A stretch of 64,000 nt of DNA from Allodiplogaster sudhausi (GCA_945643635.1 CALZFC010000006.1:4842001-4906000); one strand, 5' to 3'. Shown: positions 22,740-36,899, counted from the first letter of the stretch. Translations and numbers: made by a program. Notes: a model not told the origin generated them from the sequence alone.

Positions 22740-25560
22740 TTAGAAAATGGAGAGAGAGCAAAAACCTTTTCAAGAATTTCCTAGGGCTCACAGAGAGAGA
22801 CGCGAGGGAGAGAGACAAAGCTCTCGACAAAGGGTCAAAGAGAGTGATAAAGTGAGAAAGAGAGTGAGCAAAAGAAAGAGAGAGAGAGAGAGAGAGAGCG
22901 TGATAGAAAGACAGATGTCAATAAAGAGTCAAAGAGGGTGAGGAAGAGAGATACATAGAGAGAGAATGAAAGAGTCAAGTAGAGCGATAAAGTGAGATAG
23001 ACGGAGTGAGGGAAAGAGAGAGAGTGAACAATAGAGAAGAGTGAGAGGCATTGATAATACAAAATGCAAATTTCTTAAACAGTTTTAGAGTTTGACTTTC
23101 TCCTCATATATGTTTATACATACATATATATTGAATCTTAATGGATATAGTGTAGCAGAACATGTAAAAATGTCTAGTGGTAATTCTCTTGAGGACAAAA
23201 AAATACGGGAAGAAAATGTAGAGTTTACAGGAAATATTGTACTCGGATTGCTCGAAAATAACATTCCCATTCTGATATTTCATATTTTAATTTCACACTG
23301 CTTCAATTTGTACATACATATGAGCATGTTATGGCTCGCTCTTCACCTTTATGTTTATCTTTTCTCTCTCGCTCTCTCTCTCTCTCTCTTTTACTTCTCC
23401 CTCCTTTTCCTTCTAGCTCTATCCTCAGAGAAAGCAAATGAGAGAGATAGAGGGCGAGAGAAAGAGAAGTCAGAGAGAGAGAGAGAGATAGAGAGAGACA
23501 GAGAGAGAGATATAGAGAGAGAGATACAGAGAGAGAGAGGGAGAGAGAGAGAGACTTGTCATCTTGCTAGATTTCCGTTTTATGCTGAAGAAGTACATTC
23601 TTAGATCGAGTAACTTTTGGGTATGTCAAGGCGGCCAAAAGTACGCGTGCGCTTTCACAAGAAGATACTGGGAAGTGTACTTTTTCCCAATATAGCGACG
23701 ACGCAAAAGGCGATATATTTGCAACTTCTATTGTTGTAACGACGGAGTTGATGAGAGAACTGATAGAGAGAGTGAGAGAGAGAGAGATAGTGTGGGAGAA
23801 AAGAGAGATAAGAAAGAGAGAGAGCGTGACTTGGAGAGAAAAGAGAGATCAAAGAGAATTACGAAAGCGGAAGATATGTAGTCGGCTACATATTCTTTAT
23901 TATTAGGAAGTACATAGGTGATGTCTCTCTTTATATAATAAAGAAAAATTATTCAAGGAATTTTCTTCATTTTAATATTCAACATAATCTTTTGAATTTT
24001 ATTTGTTTTTAAGTCTTTGAATGCTGTAAGAGATCTAGTTTTTTTTTGAAAAGCGATCTCGGGATCGTCGAACTAAGGCAGAAACAATCTTCTTTCAACA
24101 GCAAAAAGGAAAAAAAAATTTTTTTTTCTGTAAATTCACTTATAATCTGTTTCTATTAAAAAAAAAATGGAGGTGTATTCATAGCTTAATCTTTAAATAT
24201 TTGGCATAGCGTAGGAAGAAATATTGTGCGGAAGCCTTAAAATAAATAGGGACAAAAAGTACACATTGAAATGGGCGTTGATACGATGAGAAGAATGTTG
24301 AGAGGAGGTCAACGTCAAAAGGACGTTGCACTTTTGTTAAGAATCGAGGAAGGCATATAATTCGTGGGTTCCTGATGTGAGATATTATTAAGGGGAAACA
24401 GCGAAGAGGAAAGATTGGTAGAGAAAAGAAAGAAAGAGAGACTGAGAGAGAGCGAGGGAAGGAGAGAGAGAGAGAGATAGAGGGAGAGAGAGAGACGTAA
24501 AACAGTTGGAATCAGTGAAACAGAGTAAATCTTGCCAAGTTAGCAGAGGCTTCGGTGAGAAGATTTTTCTGATTTCTGATATAGCAAAGCAAAGACAGAC
24601 CACCCGACGCAAGGGTCTTCCGTATTATGCTGATGTCCAATGTTGTCAGGATTTTGTCGTCTGTGATGGCGAGAGTAAGAATGTGTAAGAGAGAGAGAAA
24701 CAAACGGAAAGAGAGACAGAGAGAGAGAAACAAACGGAAAGAGAGACAGAGAGAGAGAGAGTGTGAGAGAGAGAGAGCGAAAAGCAGGATTATGAGAAAA
24801 GTGCTGACAGAGAGTCAGAGAACTAAAACAAGAGACGATCAAAAGATAAAGAAAGTGGCAGAATCTCCTGCCCCGCACAACTCGTGTTTCTCTCTCAGAA
24901 AACTCGAGGGACGGATTTAAGCGAGAGCGAGAGGGAGAGAGAGAAAGAAAGAGAGAGAGAAAGGGAGAGTGAGAGAGATAGAGAGAGAGAGAGCAGAATC
25001 TCCCCACCTTCTCAAGATTAATAACATGGGCAATTCAACTGTAGCATTCAATTTCACAAGTCAATTCGATGAATATATGTATCTGTAAATTCACAAGCTG
25101 AAAGAGATGTACAAATCTATGTGCTACTCACTTCTATTTAAAGAGTCAAAGGGATTAAACTTTTACTTTTTTATATTTTAATTATAGTTTCCTTAAACAA
25201 GGACCTAACCATGAGAAGAACCTCGAGCGGGCTGATGAATGAAAATGAAGTTGGTAACGGACGCTTTAAATCTCTGGCAGACCTACAGGACAAGTGCAAA
25301 AATTCAACAATATTTCAATCAGGAAGACATGTAAATATCAAGTTTTATGTCTTAACATTCAACCTTTATCATCTTGCACTTTCCTTTACATTCGGCCTAT
25401 GCAGCAGTCGCACAGAAGGACAGTTAATTATTTATTAACTAAACGAGAGAAAGAGAGGGAGAGAGAGAAAGCGAGAGAGAGAGATCGAGATAACGATATA
25501 AAGAGAGCAGAAGGAGAGAAGAGAGAGAGAGAGATATATATATAGAGAGAAGTCAAATGT
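22740..25560. repeat. GA-rich blocks with short unique spacers
   Basis: GA tracts at 22740-23060, 23440-23560, 23760-23840, 24420-24500, 24680-24780, 24920-24990 and 25440-25550. A 33-34 bp unit (GAGAGAAACAAACGGAAAGA...) is directly repeated near 24690-24750. Spacers of ordinary composition at 23100-23280 and 25200-25335 could hold exons: the latter reads MRRTSSGLMNENEVGNG onward to a GTAAAT donor. I found no partners for them. Confidence 0.8.
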
Positions 25561-25979
25561 CAATGTTCGTTTAACTGTACAAAGGGATGTGTCTGAATTT
25601 TTTTCCGCTTTGCAGATTGCAAATTTGAAATGAGTCATTGAAAGGGCAAAGTACACACATATAGACCCACATGTAATGGTAAGGTTATACTTATTGTGAG
25701 CAGAAAAAAAAAAGATTCAGCAAAGGCACAAATTATCAAAAGAACATGCAGCAAAATGATGTGGTGTATCTGTCTTTCGTTTGAGCATTTGGTAAGCTAT
25801 TTTTTTTGTCATTTTTGAATCACATGGTTTGATAAAAGTCAAAAAGTAAAAATTTTTTGGATCACATGGTTTGTCGAAAAAGGTTGAAAAGTAGTAATTC
25901 AGACGTGTATGACTTTATCACTTGCTAACAAGGAGCAGCTGAATCATTTGCAACGTGATAACACTGCGTGGGTAAGCGG

Positions 25980-27108
25980 AAGTTAAGCGAGAGAGGTGCG
26001 AGAGTAAGACAGCCAGTGAGAGAGAGAGAGAGCAAGAAAGAGAGAGAGTGACAGAGAGACAGAGGAAGAGAGAGAGGAGAGAAATAGAGAGAGAGAGTGA
26101 GAAAGAGAGAGAGAGAGAAAGAGAGAGAGAGACAGAGAAATAGAGAAAGAGAGAGAGTGACAGAGAGACAGAAGAAGAGAGAGAGAATGCGAGAGTGTGT
26201 TATATGATAAGAGAAAGACAGACAGATAGAGAAAGAAGCAAATAGAAACTGATAGGAATGTCATGCCCAGAAAGCAGCCTGTCAAGCCTCCAAAGAATGC
26301 AAAGCCTCTCTCTCTCTCTTTCTCTCTCTCTCTTTCTCTCTCTCTTCCTCTCTTTCTCTCTCTCTCTCTATCGGTCTCTCTCTCATGTCAAGGACAGTGA
26401 AAAGTGTGCAAATAATAAAGCAAGGAAAAGGATGGATGCTGTTAGAATAAAATAAAGGCATAACCGAATGGTGAAAAAAGAGACGACCATCCGAGAATGG
26501 AGAACGTCGCCAGAATGACTTCTCGGTAAACGAGGAGCCAGAAGCGCATTGAGAAAAGCAAAGAAGGACAATGATTTAGGTGGAAGAGAAGAGAGAAGAG
26601 GGTGTGACTAACAAATTGGAGACGAGAACAATGGTAGCCGACCGCTGGCGAAAGGCCAAGGGGGAGAGTGGAGGGGAGAGAGAGAGAGGGAGAGGGAGAG
26701 AGAAAGAGAGAGGGAGATGCAGAGGGAGAAAGAGAGAGCGAGAGAGAAAGAGAGAGAGAGAGAGAGATTTAGGAGCGGATATAGCCAATGAGGAGCGAGA
26801 AAGGGTGAGAGAAGATAAAGAAGACGCAACGGGAACGAGAGAGAGAGTGAGATAAAGAGACAAAGGGAGAGAAAGAGAGAGGGATAGAGAGAAAAAGAAA
26901 GAGAGAGAAAGAGAGAGAGACTATTCCAGATGCATGACGTGGTAGCAAATCTAGCCCACGGGAGAGAACAAATTCCACTCTGTGTGGTGTGCCATTTGTC
27001 AGCGCGAGAGAATGATCGGAGACAGATTAGAGGATGAGAAGGAGCAGCGAACGGCAGAATTGGAAATGGAAAGGCGAAAAGAAAGGCTCTGAGATTGACA
27101 CGGGTCGA

Positions 27109-27148
<40 letters not shown>

Positions 27149-27462
27149 GGAGTAGAGTGAGAGAGAAAGATAAAAGAGAGAAACAGAGAGAGAAACAGAG
27201 AGAGAGGCAGAGTAAAGAGAGTGAGAAAACAAAGAGGGAGCAACGAGAGCAAAATAAAAGCGAACAAATGACAGCTGAAGCCAAACGAGACGGTACTCAA
27301 GAAAACAACGGAAATAGAAACAGGCATGAGGAGATATTAGGAGATAGACGAAGTAAGAGAAGGAAGAAGGTGACATGTTAGAGAAAAAGGAAATGTCGAA
27401 AGACAAACGGGAGAGAGAGAGAGAATGAGAGAGCGAGAGAGCGAGAAAGAAAGAAGAGACCG

Positions 27463-27505
<43 letters not shown>

Positions 27506-28459
27506 CAAAATGACAGCCTACGAACTGCGCGACCTTCTCCTTGAAACGAGTGCGCGTGGTGTTGACACGGCTTCGCCTTCCTTGTGATGTGGTGCATTCG
27601 AGTGTGTGGAAGAGGAAGGAGGAAGGAAGAAGGAAGGAACACCACAGACACAAATATTCCCCAAGGGTAGACCACAGTCCCGATGGACTGGAGGTCTAAC
27701 CTGGAGGGGGGCAATATGACCCCCCCCCCCCCCCCGTCTCGATCCCGGATAGGTTTTCACCGGGCTGACATGATCAACGAGTCCAGACAGTCGCCATTTT
27801 GTCAATTATATAATGCCGCCAGACCGCAGAATAGAGCGGTAATGAAATGAGAGATTGAACTCTTTCAAGCGAAGACGAAAAAGAAATACTAAGCAGGAGA
27901 CCGCCGAGGCCAAGAAGATTGCCCGTTCAGAGGCAACATGGAACACATTTGGTACAGTCAATGCGTTACATTTCAATTCGAGACAATAATTCTTTAGATA
28001 GTTCATATGTATGTATATACTGAAATCTCACACATAATGCGGAACAATAATGTTCGACGGATTGGTACAATACGGAAAAAAATTTTGTTGTTGTTTAAAT
28101 TTCGTACGAAAGCCGGAACTATTTTCTGCGCGTGCTTGAGTGAGCGGCAATGAGGCGTGATGAAGGGCGTGAGAGAGAAGGTGAGATGCTTTTCTTGTCG
28201 CCACGCTCCTGGTGGGTGGGAGTTGTGAAGGAGAGAAAATAACGGCGGTATTCAAAAAAGATAATTGGCGGGAAAATATACAAGCAAATGGAATGGCGAA
28301 ATATGCGACGAGGAAGAGGAAGAAGAGGAAGAATCACGTGGCCATTCTGGTTGATGGTGGTGAGATGTGGGAAAGGGGGCGTGGCCGGCAATGGGAGGAA
28401 TATGGCCAAGAGATCAAGAGAGGATGGTAAGAGGATGCGTTGGTGTGGGAAGGAGGAAG

Positions 28460-28522
<63 letters not shown>

Positions 28523-28552
28523 ATAACGAGCTAGGTGAGAGCTAGAGAAAAC

Positions 28553-28600
<48 letters not shown>

Positions 28601-28624
28601 TAACGAGCTAGGTGAGAGCTAGAG

Positions 28625-28655
<31 letters not shown>

Positions 28656-29700
28656 CGTGAGATGAATGAAGAGAGAGGGCAGAGAAGAAGCGAGAGAGCG
28701 GAAGACGAGAAGGTGAGAGAGAGAAGGAGAGAGAGAGAAAGAGAGAGAAGAGAAACAGAAAAGAAAATGGACTCAACGTGAGAACATGAACGAATGACGG
28801 CGTCAACAATGCCTCCTCCAATGCATCATGCATCTTTTCATCAGGAGCAGTCGTGTTCTAGAAGACCAAAGGAGAGAAAGAGGATAAGAGAGAGAGAGAG
28901 CGCGAGAAAGAGAGAGAAAGTGAGAGAGAGAAAGGAGAAAATAGAAGAAATGCACATTAAGAAAGAGAGTGCGAGACAGAGAGTGTGGGACACAAAGGGA
29001 AAGAGAGAGAGAAGAGGAAACAAGGAAGGAAGAAAAGAGAGAAAATTAATGGCATAACATGATTGAGTAATGAAGAAATGCAGGAAAAAGAGGGCCAAAA
29101 TAAATAGGAGAAGCCATAGCACATTATTGCATACAATGGAAGGATAGCTAGTCGAAATACATGCTTGTAGTCAATTTATGGCCGGACGAATTAAGAGGAA
29201 TCGAGGAAAGGGGACGAGTGAGAGAGAGCGAGACAGAGAGAGAGAGAGGGAGAGAGAGGGACACATAAAGCGCGCGCGAGAGAGAGAAGGATAGAGGCAT
29301 AAGGCGGGAGAGAGAGAGAGAAAGCGAAAGAGATAGAGATAGAGTACGAGAGAAAGTGAAAGTGATGGAGAAAAAGAAAGAGATAGTGAGGGAGAGAGAA
29401 GGAGAAAAGGTGAGAAAGAACAGAAACACCAAAAGATCCACATGTGATCTAGAACGTGTCTGTGCTCCATTATGTTATGTATGTGCCTACGGAAATGGGC
29501 CCCGTAGGAAAGGACATTGGAATCACCCGCCGGAGGATCTCCCGGATATGGTGCCCTTATCCGATGCATCCCTCTTCTCACTCTTTCTCTCTCTCTCTCT
29601 TACTCTTTCTCTCTCTCTTCTTTCTCTCTTTCTCTTTCCCTCTTTCTTTCTTTCTTTGTCTCGCTCTCTCTTTCTCTTTCTCTCCCTCCCTTACTCACTT
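25980..29700. repeat. Long GA/CT-dominated region
   Basis: GA tracts at 25985-26210, 26660-26920, 27100-27240, 27405-27505, 28455-28760, 28860-29000 and 29220-29420, with CT tracts at 26305-26385 and 29570-29700. A segment AATAACGAGCTAGGTGAGAG plus CTAGAGAAAACAGAG is directly duplicated at 28520-28560 and 28595-28635. A run of 17 C lies at 27720-27736. I support no gene here. Confidence 0.85.
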
Positions 29701-30601
29701 AATTTTTTTACGCCTCTTCCCATTTCCATCGCATCACCCGTATTCCAGAAGGCCGGAAACTGTAAAGGGTTGTTTCCACGAATTCTGCCATCACACAAAA
29801 CAACATCCGAACGTCTAAAATATTCGAGATCTTCTGGCTCGTTATTCTGTTTTCCTTAATTTAAAATTTGGCAGTGTGCAAATTTGAGAATTAAGTTTTA
29901 AGATGTAGAACTGCATAAATACTGACTATGAATAGAAAAAAAAAAAAATTTTTATCGAAGGTGCCAATCTTTAGGAACTTGAAATGCTAATGAATATAAT
30001 GATTTTAAAAAAATTTATAAAGTAAAATACATATGTAAATCCATCGAAAGGGAGAGAGCGATAAAGAAAGTGAGAACTGATAAAGGGCAATGCTGTCGAA
30101 TCGAGGAATTTGTCTGGCTATTTAATTATTTCCGGCGCAAGGAAGCTTTGAAACAACCAAAGGGCACTCATTTATCTCCGTTCTCGAGCATATCTCACCT
30201 TTATCTCTTTCCCTTTATCTCCTTTATCGTCTAAAGTGTATATAATTGTCTCGGCTGTGAACAAGTCATCGCGCTCAGAAGATCAGGATAACAAGGAAGA
30301 TATACATAGAAGGATATCCAAACAATTAGGAGACGAGGCGGATATCCTTCTATATCTAACAATAAGCAAAACAATGGCAATGTATAAAAGCGCCATTGAA
30401 AAGTTCACAAATAAGGAAGAATGTATCGTGCAGCGTAACTAATGTTATTCGTTACATTTATCCGAGAATCCACATAAGCACGACTCTGAGCTGACATCCT
30501 TCAGATCTCAAGTACATATCCGTGAATGAAAGTGTCGAAAGGCCGACTGTTCCATTTTGTATTCGTATTCTTTTTTTCTGGCCCTTATCTTGTTCTCCCA
30601 C

Positions 30602-30636
<35 letters not shown>

Positions 30637-31380
30637 CTCTTTCACTATCTCTCACTCTCTCTCTTTCCCTATATCATCCCTTTGTTACGTAATAACTGTA
30701 CAAAGCGGGCAGTGCAAATTTATGTGTTCCCCGAGCTATACCCTCCCTTATTAAGCGCGAATAATGGACGGGAGGAATATTAGAGGTTATAGAGAGAGAG
30801 AGAAAAACTGGGATTATGGAGATCTCGCATTCTGTTATTTATCACTGGCTGTCACTGAGAACGAGAGAAAGAGACTGAGAGAGAGCGAGAGAGAGAGAGA
30901 GAGAGCGAGAGAGTGATATAAACAGAGAGATACATACAAGTGATGATGTTTCACGTTGAGTAGTAGTAATTTACTATTTCAAGAAACTCGCCCCAGAATC
31001 ACCAGCTGGCACTGAGACTCCATTGTTGAAAACAATAATTACGATTTCGGCCTTTCCACTGCCCAGCAGAAGAAGCTAGCACTGTGATTAGTTGAAAACG
31101 ACATGTGGGGCAAGGTACATGCTCAGCAATTCCTGGTAACGAAGGCTCAAAATGCGGAAACAGATTTAAAGTGGCAATTTTTTTAAACCAAATATGCAAT
31201 TTTATGGATAAAATCGGCATTTAAATACATATTTTATTCAGTGATATTTCAATAACCAAAGTCAAGATGGTCGGTTGGTTATGCCAGATGAGCGGATCTA
31301 GTTCAGAAGAAGAAAAAAAAAAACGAGAAATAAAATCAAGCGAAGTAGATTAGTTCAATAGTTTGTTGCGATTCATCTAG

Positions 31381-31420
<40 letters not shown>

Positions 31421-32957
31421 TATGTATAGTATATGTATAGTATATGTATATATTTTATTGTTATCTTACAATAATAGCAACCAAAACAAGTGTCTTTTCA
31501 GCTTTTCTTTTTTTCTCTGAGGCCCTTATGAAGTGCTGAACATGGAGGAAGACTTGAGTGCATTGCGGAATCGGAAGTCATGGAAACTTGTTTGGCGGGT
31601 CAAGAACGCAGGAAAACACGAAGAACTGAGAGCAAAGCAAGAATGGGGAATGGGAGAGAAGGAACTAGAGAGAGAGAGAGAGAGAGAGCGGGGAAAAGGG
31701 AGAGAGTGAGAGAAATGAAATAGAGAGCGAGCAAGAGAGAGAAAAAGAGAGAGAGAGAGAGAGAGATAATTCGGCTCAAATCAAGTATCGGCTTTCGACC
31801 AAAATATGTATAACCGTCCCATGGCATAAAAAAAAACATCGAATTAAAATTAAGGCGTCTCAAAAATATGTTCAAGGTTTAAGCCGTTACTTGACCATAA
31901 TGCACTTTTCTTGACGTTGATAATAATAATGAAGAGTACACAGGATTCTGTCAAGCTTGTTTGGAAAGCGATAAGCGTGTCAGATTTGTCACACTTCCCT
32001 GTATGTGATCAGGCGGCTAAAAATTATCGGACGGCCGAAGAAGAATTCGGACGCCCAGATTTTTCCTATGATGATCTGACGCCTTATTATCTTTATTTTT
32101 CCATGTCACGCTACGCAAATATGAATAGCACCTCAGAATTCGCTGTTTTTATCTAAGTTTTACGATGATACGAGCTCATCTATGATTAAAAAACGACATG
32201 CTTACTATTCGCCGGAGACCTACTTTAAGCCGAAATGTGATGATATCATTCATTCATCAGCTGTTGAGGTACCGTACAAGGCACTTAGCTAAGGCTTCTC
32301 CTTCTCCCGATTTCTGTCTATCTCTCTTCACACTCTCTCTAGAAATTTCTATCTCTCTCTTTCTCTCTCCCTCTCTGTTTGTCTGCTTTGCCCTTGTCCT
32401 CTCCATCGAGAGGATATTATAACAGACAGGTAAGGTTTTTTTTATATTTTCCTGATGCGGACAAATATTTAGCACAGTATTCAGAAAGCGTTAAAAAAAT
32501 TACAAAATACGACAAAAATTAGACCATTTAAATGGTGCGTTCCTGCCAAAGTGCGTGCATATCAGAAGGAATTTTCCGCTCTCCTTTCCTTTCTTCTTTT
32601 TCTCTCTTCCTTTTCTCTCTCTTCTTTCCAGTATCTCTCTACCTTGTCCAGGTTAATTCAAATAATTTCTTACGGTGTTGCATATGTATGAATGAAAAGA
32701 CACGTGGTAAAAATAATAACTGTAAGAAATAAAAAAAAGAAAACGAAAAGAAAACAAAAATTAAAAAAAAACTATGTATGTATACATATAGTAACAAGAA
32801 GTGGACTATCCCTGTTAACAGCATTAAGTTGAATTGAAGCTCTAATAGAGAGAGAACGAATTTAGACGACATCTATATTTGAGGATTGGAAGTACTAAGA
32901 ATGTACAGTAAGTTTGGGCAAGCACGCGAGAGCGCATGGAAATAGTGCGTGTAATAA

Positions 32958-33001
<44 letters not shown>

Positions 33002-33440
33002 AGCGAAAAAAATTTCTTCTGATATGCAGTCGCACTGTCACCAGCCAGATCGACCCTTTAATAGGCAAGGAGTATTCTCTCTTGATCATACACTGTTTTC
33101 GCGCGACTTCGTGGTCTTTAGACGGTCTTTTTTGCCATAATCTCAATCTCTAATTTCCTTCCGTGTCTCGCCCTCGGCTTCCCCTGTTCCCGTCTCACCT
33201 TTTCGCTGTTATCCTTTCTCTATTTCTCTCTCTCTCTCTCTCTTTCTCTGTACATATTTCTTTCTCGCCTTCGCTACCCCTCACTCCTCTCCCTCTCCTC
33301 ATCTGTCACTATCTAATTGTAAGAAGGAGATATAATCGAGGTTGTAGATTAAAAAACATCTTTAATCTCGCTAAATCTAAAATCAAAATCAGCCTTACGA
33401 CAGGATGATAACGTTCTTGTCGAACTTATCTCCTCTCGTC
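29700..33440. other. Sparse region with two unassigned reading frames
   Basis: CT/GA tracts at 30600-30670, 30860-30915, 31660-31770 and 32950-33000; (TA)n at 31384-31416. Two plus-strand frames of normal composition stand out: 30236-30442 (68 codons) and 31932-32156 (contains AEEEFGRPDFSYDDLTPYY). Neither has convincing splice partners or a family I know, so I record them without calling genes. Confidence 0.4.
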
Positions 33441-33442
33441 TA

Positions 33443-35351
33443 CTCAGTAAATGAAAAAAGGCTGATTAAAACGATTGTTCGACAAAAAAGGCTGATTAAA
33501 AGGATTGTGCAAGAAAAAAGGCTGATTGATGGAATTGTGCACATGCAAAGGCTCATTAACAGGATTTCACGGGGCGAAAGTCTTATTGACAGGAATTTCG
33601 GGTGCAAGGCTTATTAACAGGATTCTGCAAGTCTAATTAACAAGATTTCGAAATTTGGAAAGCTGGCTATGTGGATTCTCTTCATTTTATGTATATTCGT
33701 GTTTCTCTTTACTTGTCTTTTTTATTTGGCGCCTATAGACATACTATAATGAAGAAGCTTCTTTTATCAGGAAATACGCTGTGTCGCCGATCTTACTTGT
33801 AGTTTGATGTTGTTGCTGCCAACAAGTGAGCCAAGAAAATCTCGCACGTTTGGCTATTCTCGTTCCCTTTGAGGTTTTCCTGCTTTTATCCCTTTTATTA
33901 GAAAATGTTTTTTCTATTACATATTTATTCGAATATTTCTCTTTTTTTGTCGGATTCAAGAGGATGGTGCTGACCCTGCCGTTCTCGTACTTGCCATGAC
34001 GCAACTAGAACCTTCTCGTCGTTCTTTTCGCTAGTTTATGATGATTATTTTAACAGTTGCCAGTGTTATTCCTTTTAGAATGAAGTAAGGTCGTCAACAG
34101 AATCTAGTGACTGCAGTACGCGAAGTGCGACTCTGATTGGTGTCGCACCTAGCGACATTCATGCGAATGATAACAATAAGGTTTTGCTCTTTTTGTTTTA
34201 GCTAACTTGTTTCCATTTTCTGTTTCTGATACCCATTTTCTTCGAAAAGAAGAATAAGCTATATGGCCAGCGAAACTCGTTTGATTGAGGTGATGGAGCG
34301 CGTATGCAAGAAGCGCGGTCTCGATCGCACATGCGGGCTGCTCGATCAAGAATTCAAGGTTGAGAGAATGTTTTTATTTGTCGTAATTATATATGGTGTT
34401 TATACATAGGTGATTCAAGTTGAATTAGAAGTATGAGGATATGTAGCTGCTTTTCGTTATTTATGCAGCTGGTGGAACTCTAAAGATTTTGTGACCGGTG
34501 TACCCGCTTTGTTACTGAAGCCGTTACTACTTTCGTTAGCTTTCCTGTTGAAAAGGGGAAGTGTTTATTTAAAAAAGAAGAAAGAAAAAGAAAAGCTTTT
34601 TTTGAGAAACTAGAGGGTTTTTGGTGTATTTAAGTAGGCTTGTTGAAAGCGAGAAACTTGTTTTTTTTTTATAATCAACTAGCTTTCTTCAGCCTGATGG
34701 AACTCTCTGAGCGGAGTCTTCGCCGGCGATGCACCGGTCGAGCACTCCTCCTGCTCATCTATTGCGGAAGCATTCGAAAGAGGTTTTTTTTATATTTGTT
34801 GGTGAAGTTTTATTTACTTCACAGGGTTACTGTATACTTTATACCGTATCTTAGTCGTGAACCACAACCTTCTTACAAAATAATTTTGCTAGTTCGCGAA
34901 CTTTAATAGTATTTTATTCAGCAAACAAATATTCTTTGTTTACTAGGTTCGTGCTGCGCTGCCTTGCTAGAGGAACGCAACGCGACCGCATCGCGCAGTA
35001 CGAGCAGCCTCCTCATTGTCATCAGGAAGGTAAACGTGCGGGCTATATATATTTTTTCTTTTTATTTGGTTTCATCTTGTATTCCGATTTTTCCTCCGCA
35101 GTGTTGAAAATTTGCAATGTCTTACCTTTTGAGATGCCCTGGCGGAGTGTGCTTCCCTTGATGGTTTGCCTGACGATCTCCTCAGCCTCTCCTCCCTCCA
35201 CGCTAGAATGGCTGATCTGCTTCAGGAGAACAACTACGATGCGGTTGGATATTTCTTGCTGCTTTTGGTCTATGTTATATCAATGTCTCGTTAGATTCTA
35301 CTTCAAACACTTTCGGTAGATGCCATTATCCATTACTTACTCCCCCCTCTC

Positions 35352-35394
<43 letters not shown>

Positions 35395-36622
35395 TCCAGA
35401 CCGTGCTCTCTCCTCTCTCTGATGATGCCTGATGTCCTGACAGGCCCTTTGGTTCTTCAGTGACTCTTTCTCGCGACTCGGTTATGAAAGAACTGCGAGA
35501 AGCCAACTTCGACCTCGCAGTCACGGGACTCTTCGATCTCTGCGGGCTTGGTTCGTTGACCCCTTCCCTTCCCTCCCTCCCTCTCTTTTCTCCAGGTCTG
35601 TTACAAATCCTAAAACCCATAAATTCATTACGTTTAGTTCAAATATGTATTTGAAACAATTAATTCTTTTTAATTAATTAAAATACTTATTAAAAACTAT
35701 ATTGGTAATGCCAGATGTGCCAGCGACACACGGAACTCCGCTCGAAGCTGGAGCTGCTCAAGTCGCGGATCGATGGCTGGGAACGAAGCGATCGGAGTGG
35801 AAGTGGTGGTGGCCAGCCAGGCAAGGCCGTCCCCCTCTCCGTCGCAGCCGTCATCGATCTCTTTGCCGCCTCCTGACCCTGAGAGGGTGCCATCAATGAC
35901 CCTAACAAGGGCCCTCTCATGCCCCCTCCCATGTCCATTCCCACCCTCTCCCTCCCTTGCCGTACAGTTTTTGTGTCCCTTCTCTCATGCATTGATTGTG
36001 CGTCCCTGTTTTGTCATATAAACTTCGTTGCCGGTCATGGTCTTTCTTTTCTTCTCTCTTTTTCTCTTTTCCTCGCTTCTCTCTCGCTCTCACCTTGTCC
36101 CTGATTGTCACACGCCTCTCATCATAGAGGCACTTATAGCATACGGTTATGTAACAAGGCCACTCCTTCTTGCACGTGGATCTGTTTTATGTCTTAGTTT
36201 TTTTTCTATAGGTCGCCCCTTCCCATTTTTTTCTTGTTCTGTTTTGCCGTTCTATTCTAGGGAATCCATAATTTGTTTTCCTTTTTTCTCGCATTCAAAC
36301 AATATTTGCTCATGTCGATGCCTACTAAGCTGTCCTTCCATGTACTAAGTGTATTACTGAGTGACTAACCTATACTTTTTATACCGTTATTGTAATATTT
36401 CTTACACTTTTAACGTTTGTAAGCCACACATAAAGACAGTTTTATTAATGCGCTTCAACCGCAATGAAATATGCAGCCCTGAGAAATTAAAGACAGTGCA
36501 TGGTGCATTTCACAAAAAGAATCCTGTTAATCAGCCTTTCAGCGTCGTGAAAAAGGCTTATTGGCAGGCCTTTTAATAAGCCTTGCGCAATCCTGTCAAT
36601 AACGTTTTTTTCATTTACTGAG
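33443..36622. mobile_element. Foldback-like transposon with exon-like cargo
   Basis: Both ends read TACTCAGTAAATGAAAAAA inward, identical over 19 nt, at 33441 on the plus strand and at 36624 on the minus strand; the flanking TA would be the target duplication. Just inside each end is a degenerate tandem repeat of about 30 bp with core AGGCTGATTAACAGGATT: about seven units on the left (33460-33650) and three or four on the right (36500-36600). Terminal inverted repeats made of short tandem units are the hallmark of foldback elements; TA duplication is typical of Tc1/mariner-type ends. The interior (34.2-35.9 kb) is more GC-rich and has exon-like segments rather than a transposase. Confidence 0.6.
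34264..35876 (+). CDS. Candidate multi-exon gene inside the foldback element, family unknown
   Basis: Exon-like pieces: 34264 on (MASETRLIEVMERVCKKRG, then TCGLLDQEFK), 34701-34783 (LMELSERSLRRRC), 34948-35030 (RDRIAQYEQPPHC), 35144-35242 (DALAECASLDGLPDD, then LHARMADLLQENNYDA), 35460-35560 (SVMKELREANFDLAV) and a last exon 35715-35876 (MCQRHTELRSKLELLKSRI, then DGWERSD, ending IDLFAAS). The first four can be joined in phase; the link to the last two is not resolved. The later parts look helical or coiled-coil. SETRLIEVMERVC is weakly reminiscent of canopy/CRELD proteins but nothing downstream supports that. It may be a captured or decaying host gene. Confidence 0.35.
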
Positions 36623-36899
36623 TAGGAAAATGTCGTCCATGTTGACATGAACATACCCCCCCCCCTCAATGTTCTACGCAATATGACTAGAACTACCCTC
36701 ACATCTCCTCAATTACTATCAAGCCCACGCGTAGTAGTAATAAGCTTCTATATTAAGAGGATTCGCCCAGCCATTTTTATCTACTTATTTTTTCCCAGAA
36801 AAAACGCTAATTCAGTGTTCAACACATACACGTAAATAATGACATGAATGTGTTTACTCTTAAATAAATGAACGGCTTCTCAGTTCCTGGTCAGTGGCC

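Noticed and set aside
34264..34352. Canopy/CRELD-like segment SETRLIEVMERVC
   Set aside because: Resemblance is limited to about 13 residues; no EGF repeats, further cysteines or ER signal follow, so no family was assigned.
35460..35560. UDP-glycosyltransferase-like segment (FDLAVTGLFDLCGLG)
   Set aside because: Short match only, no UGT signature exon nearby, and the frame does not join to the next exon in that reading.
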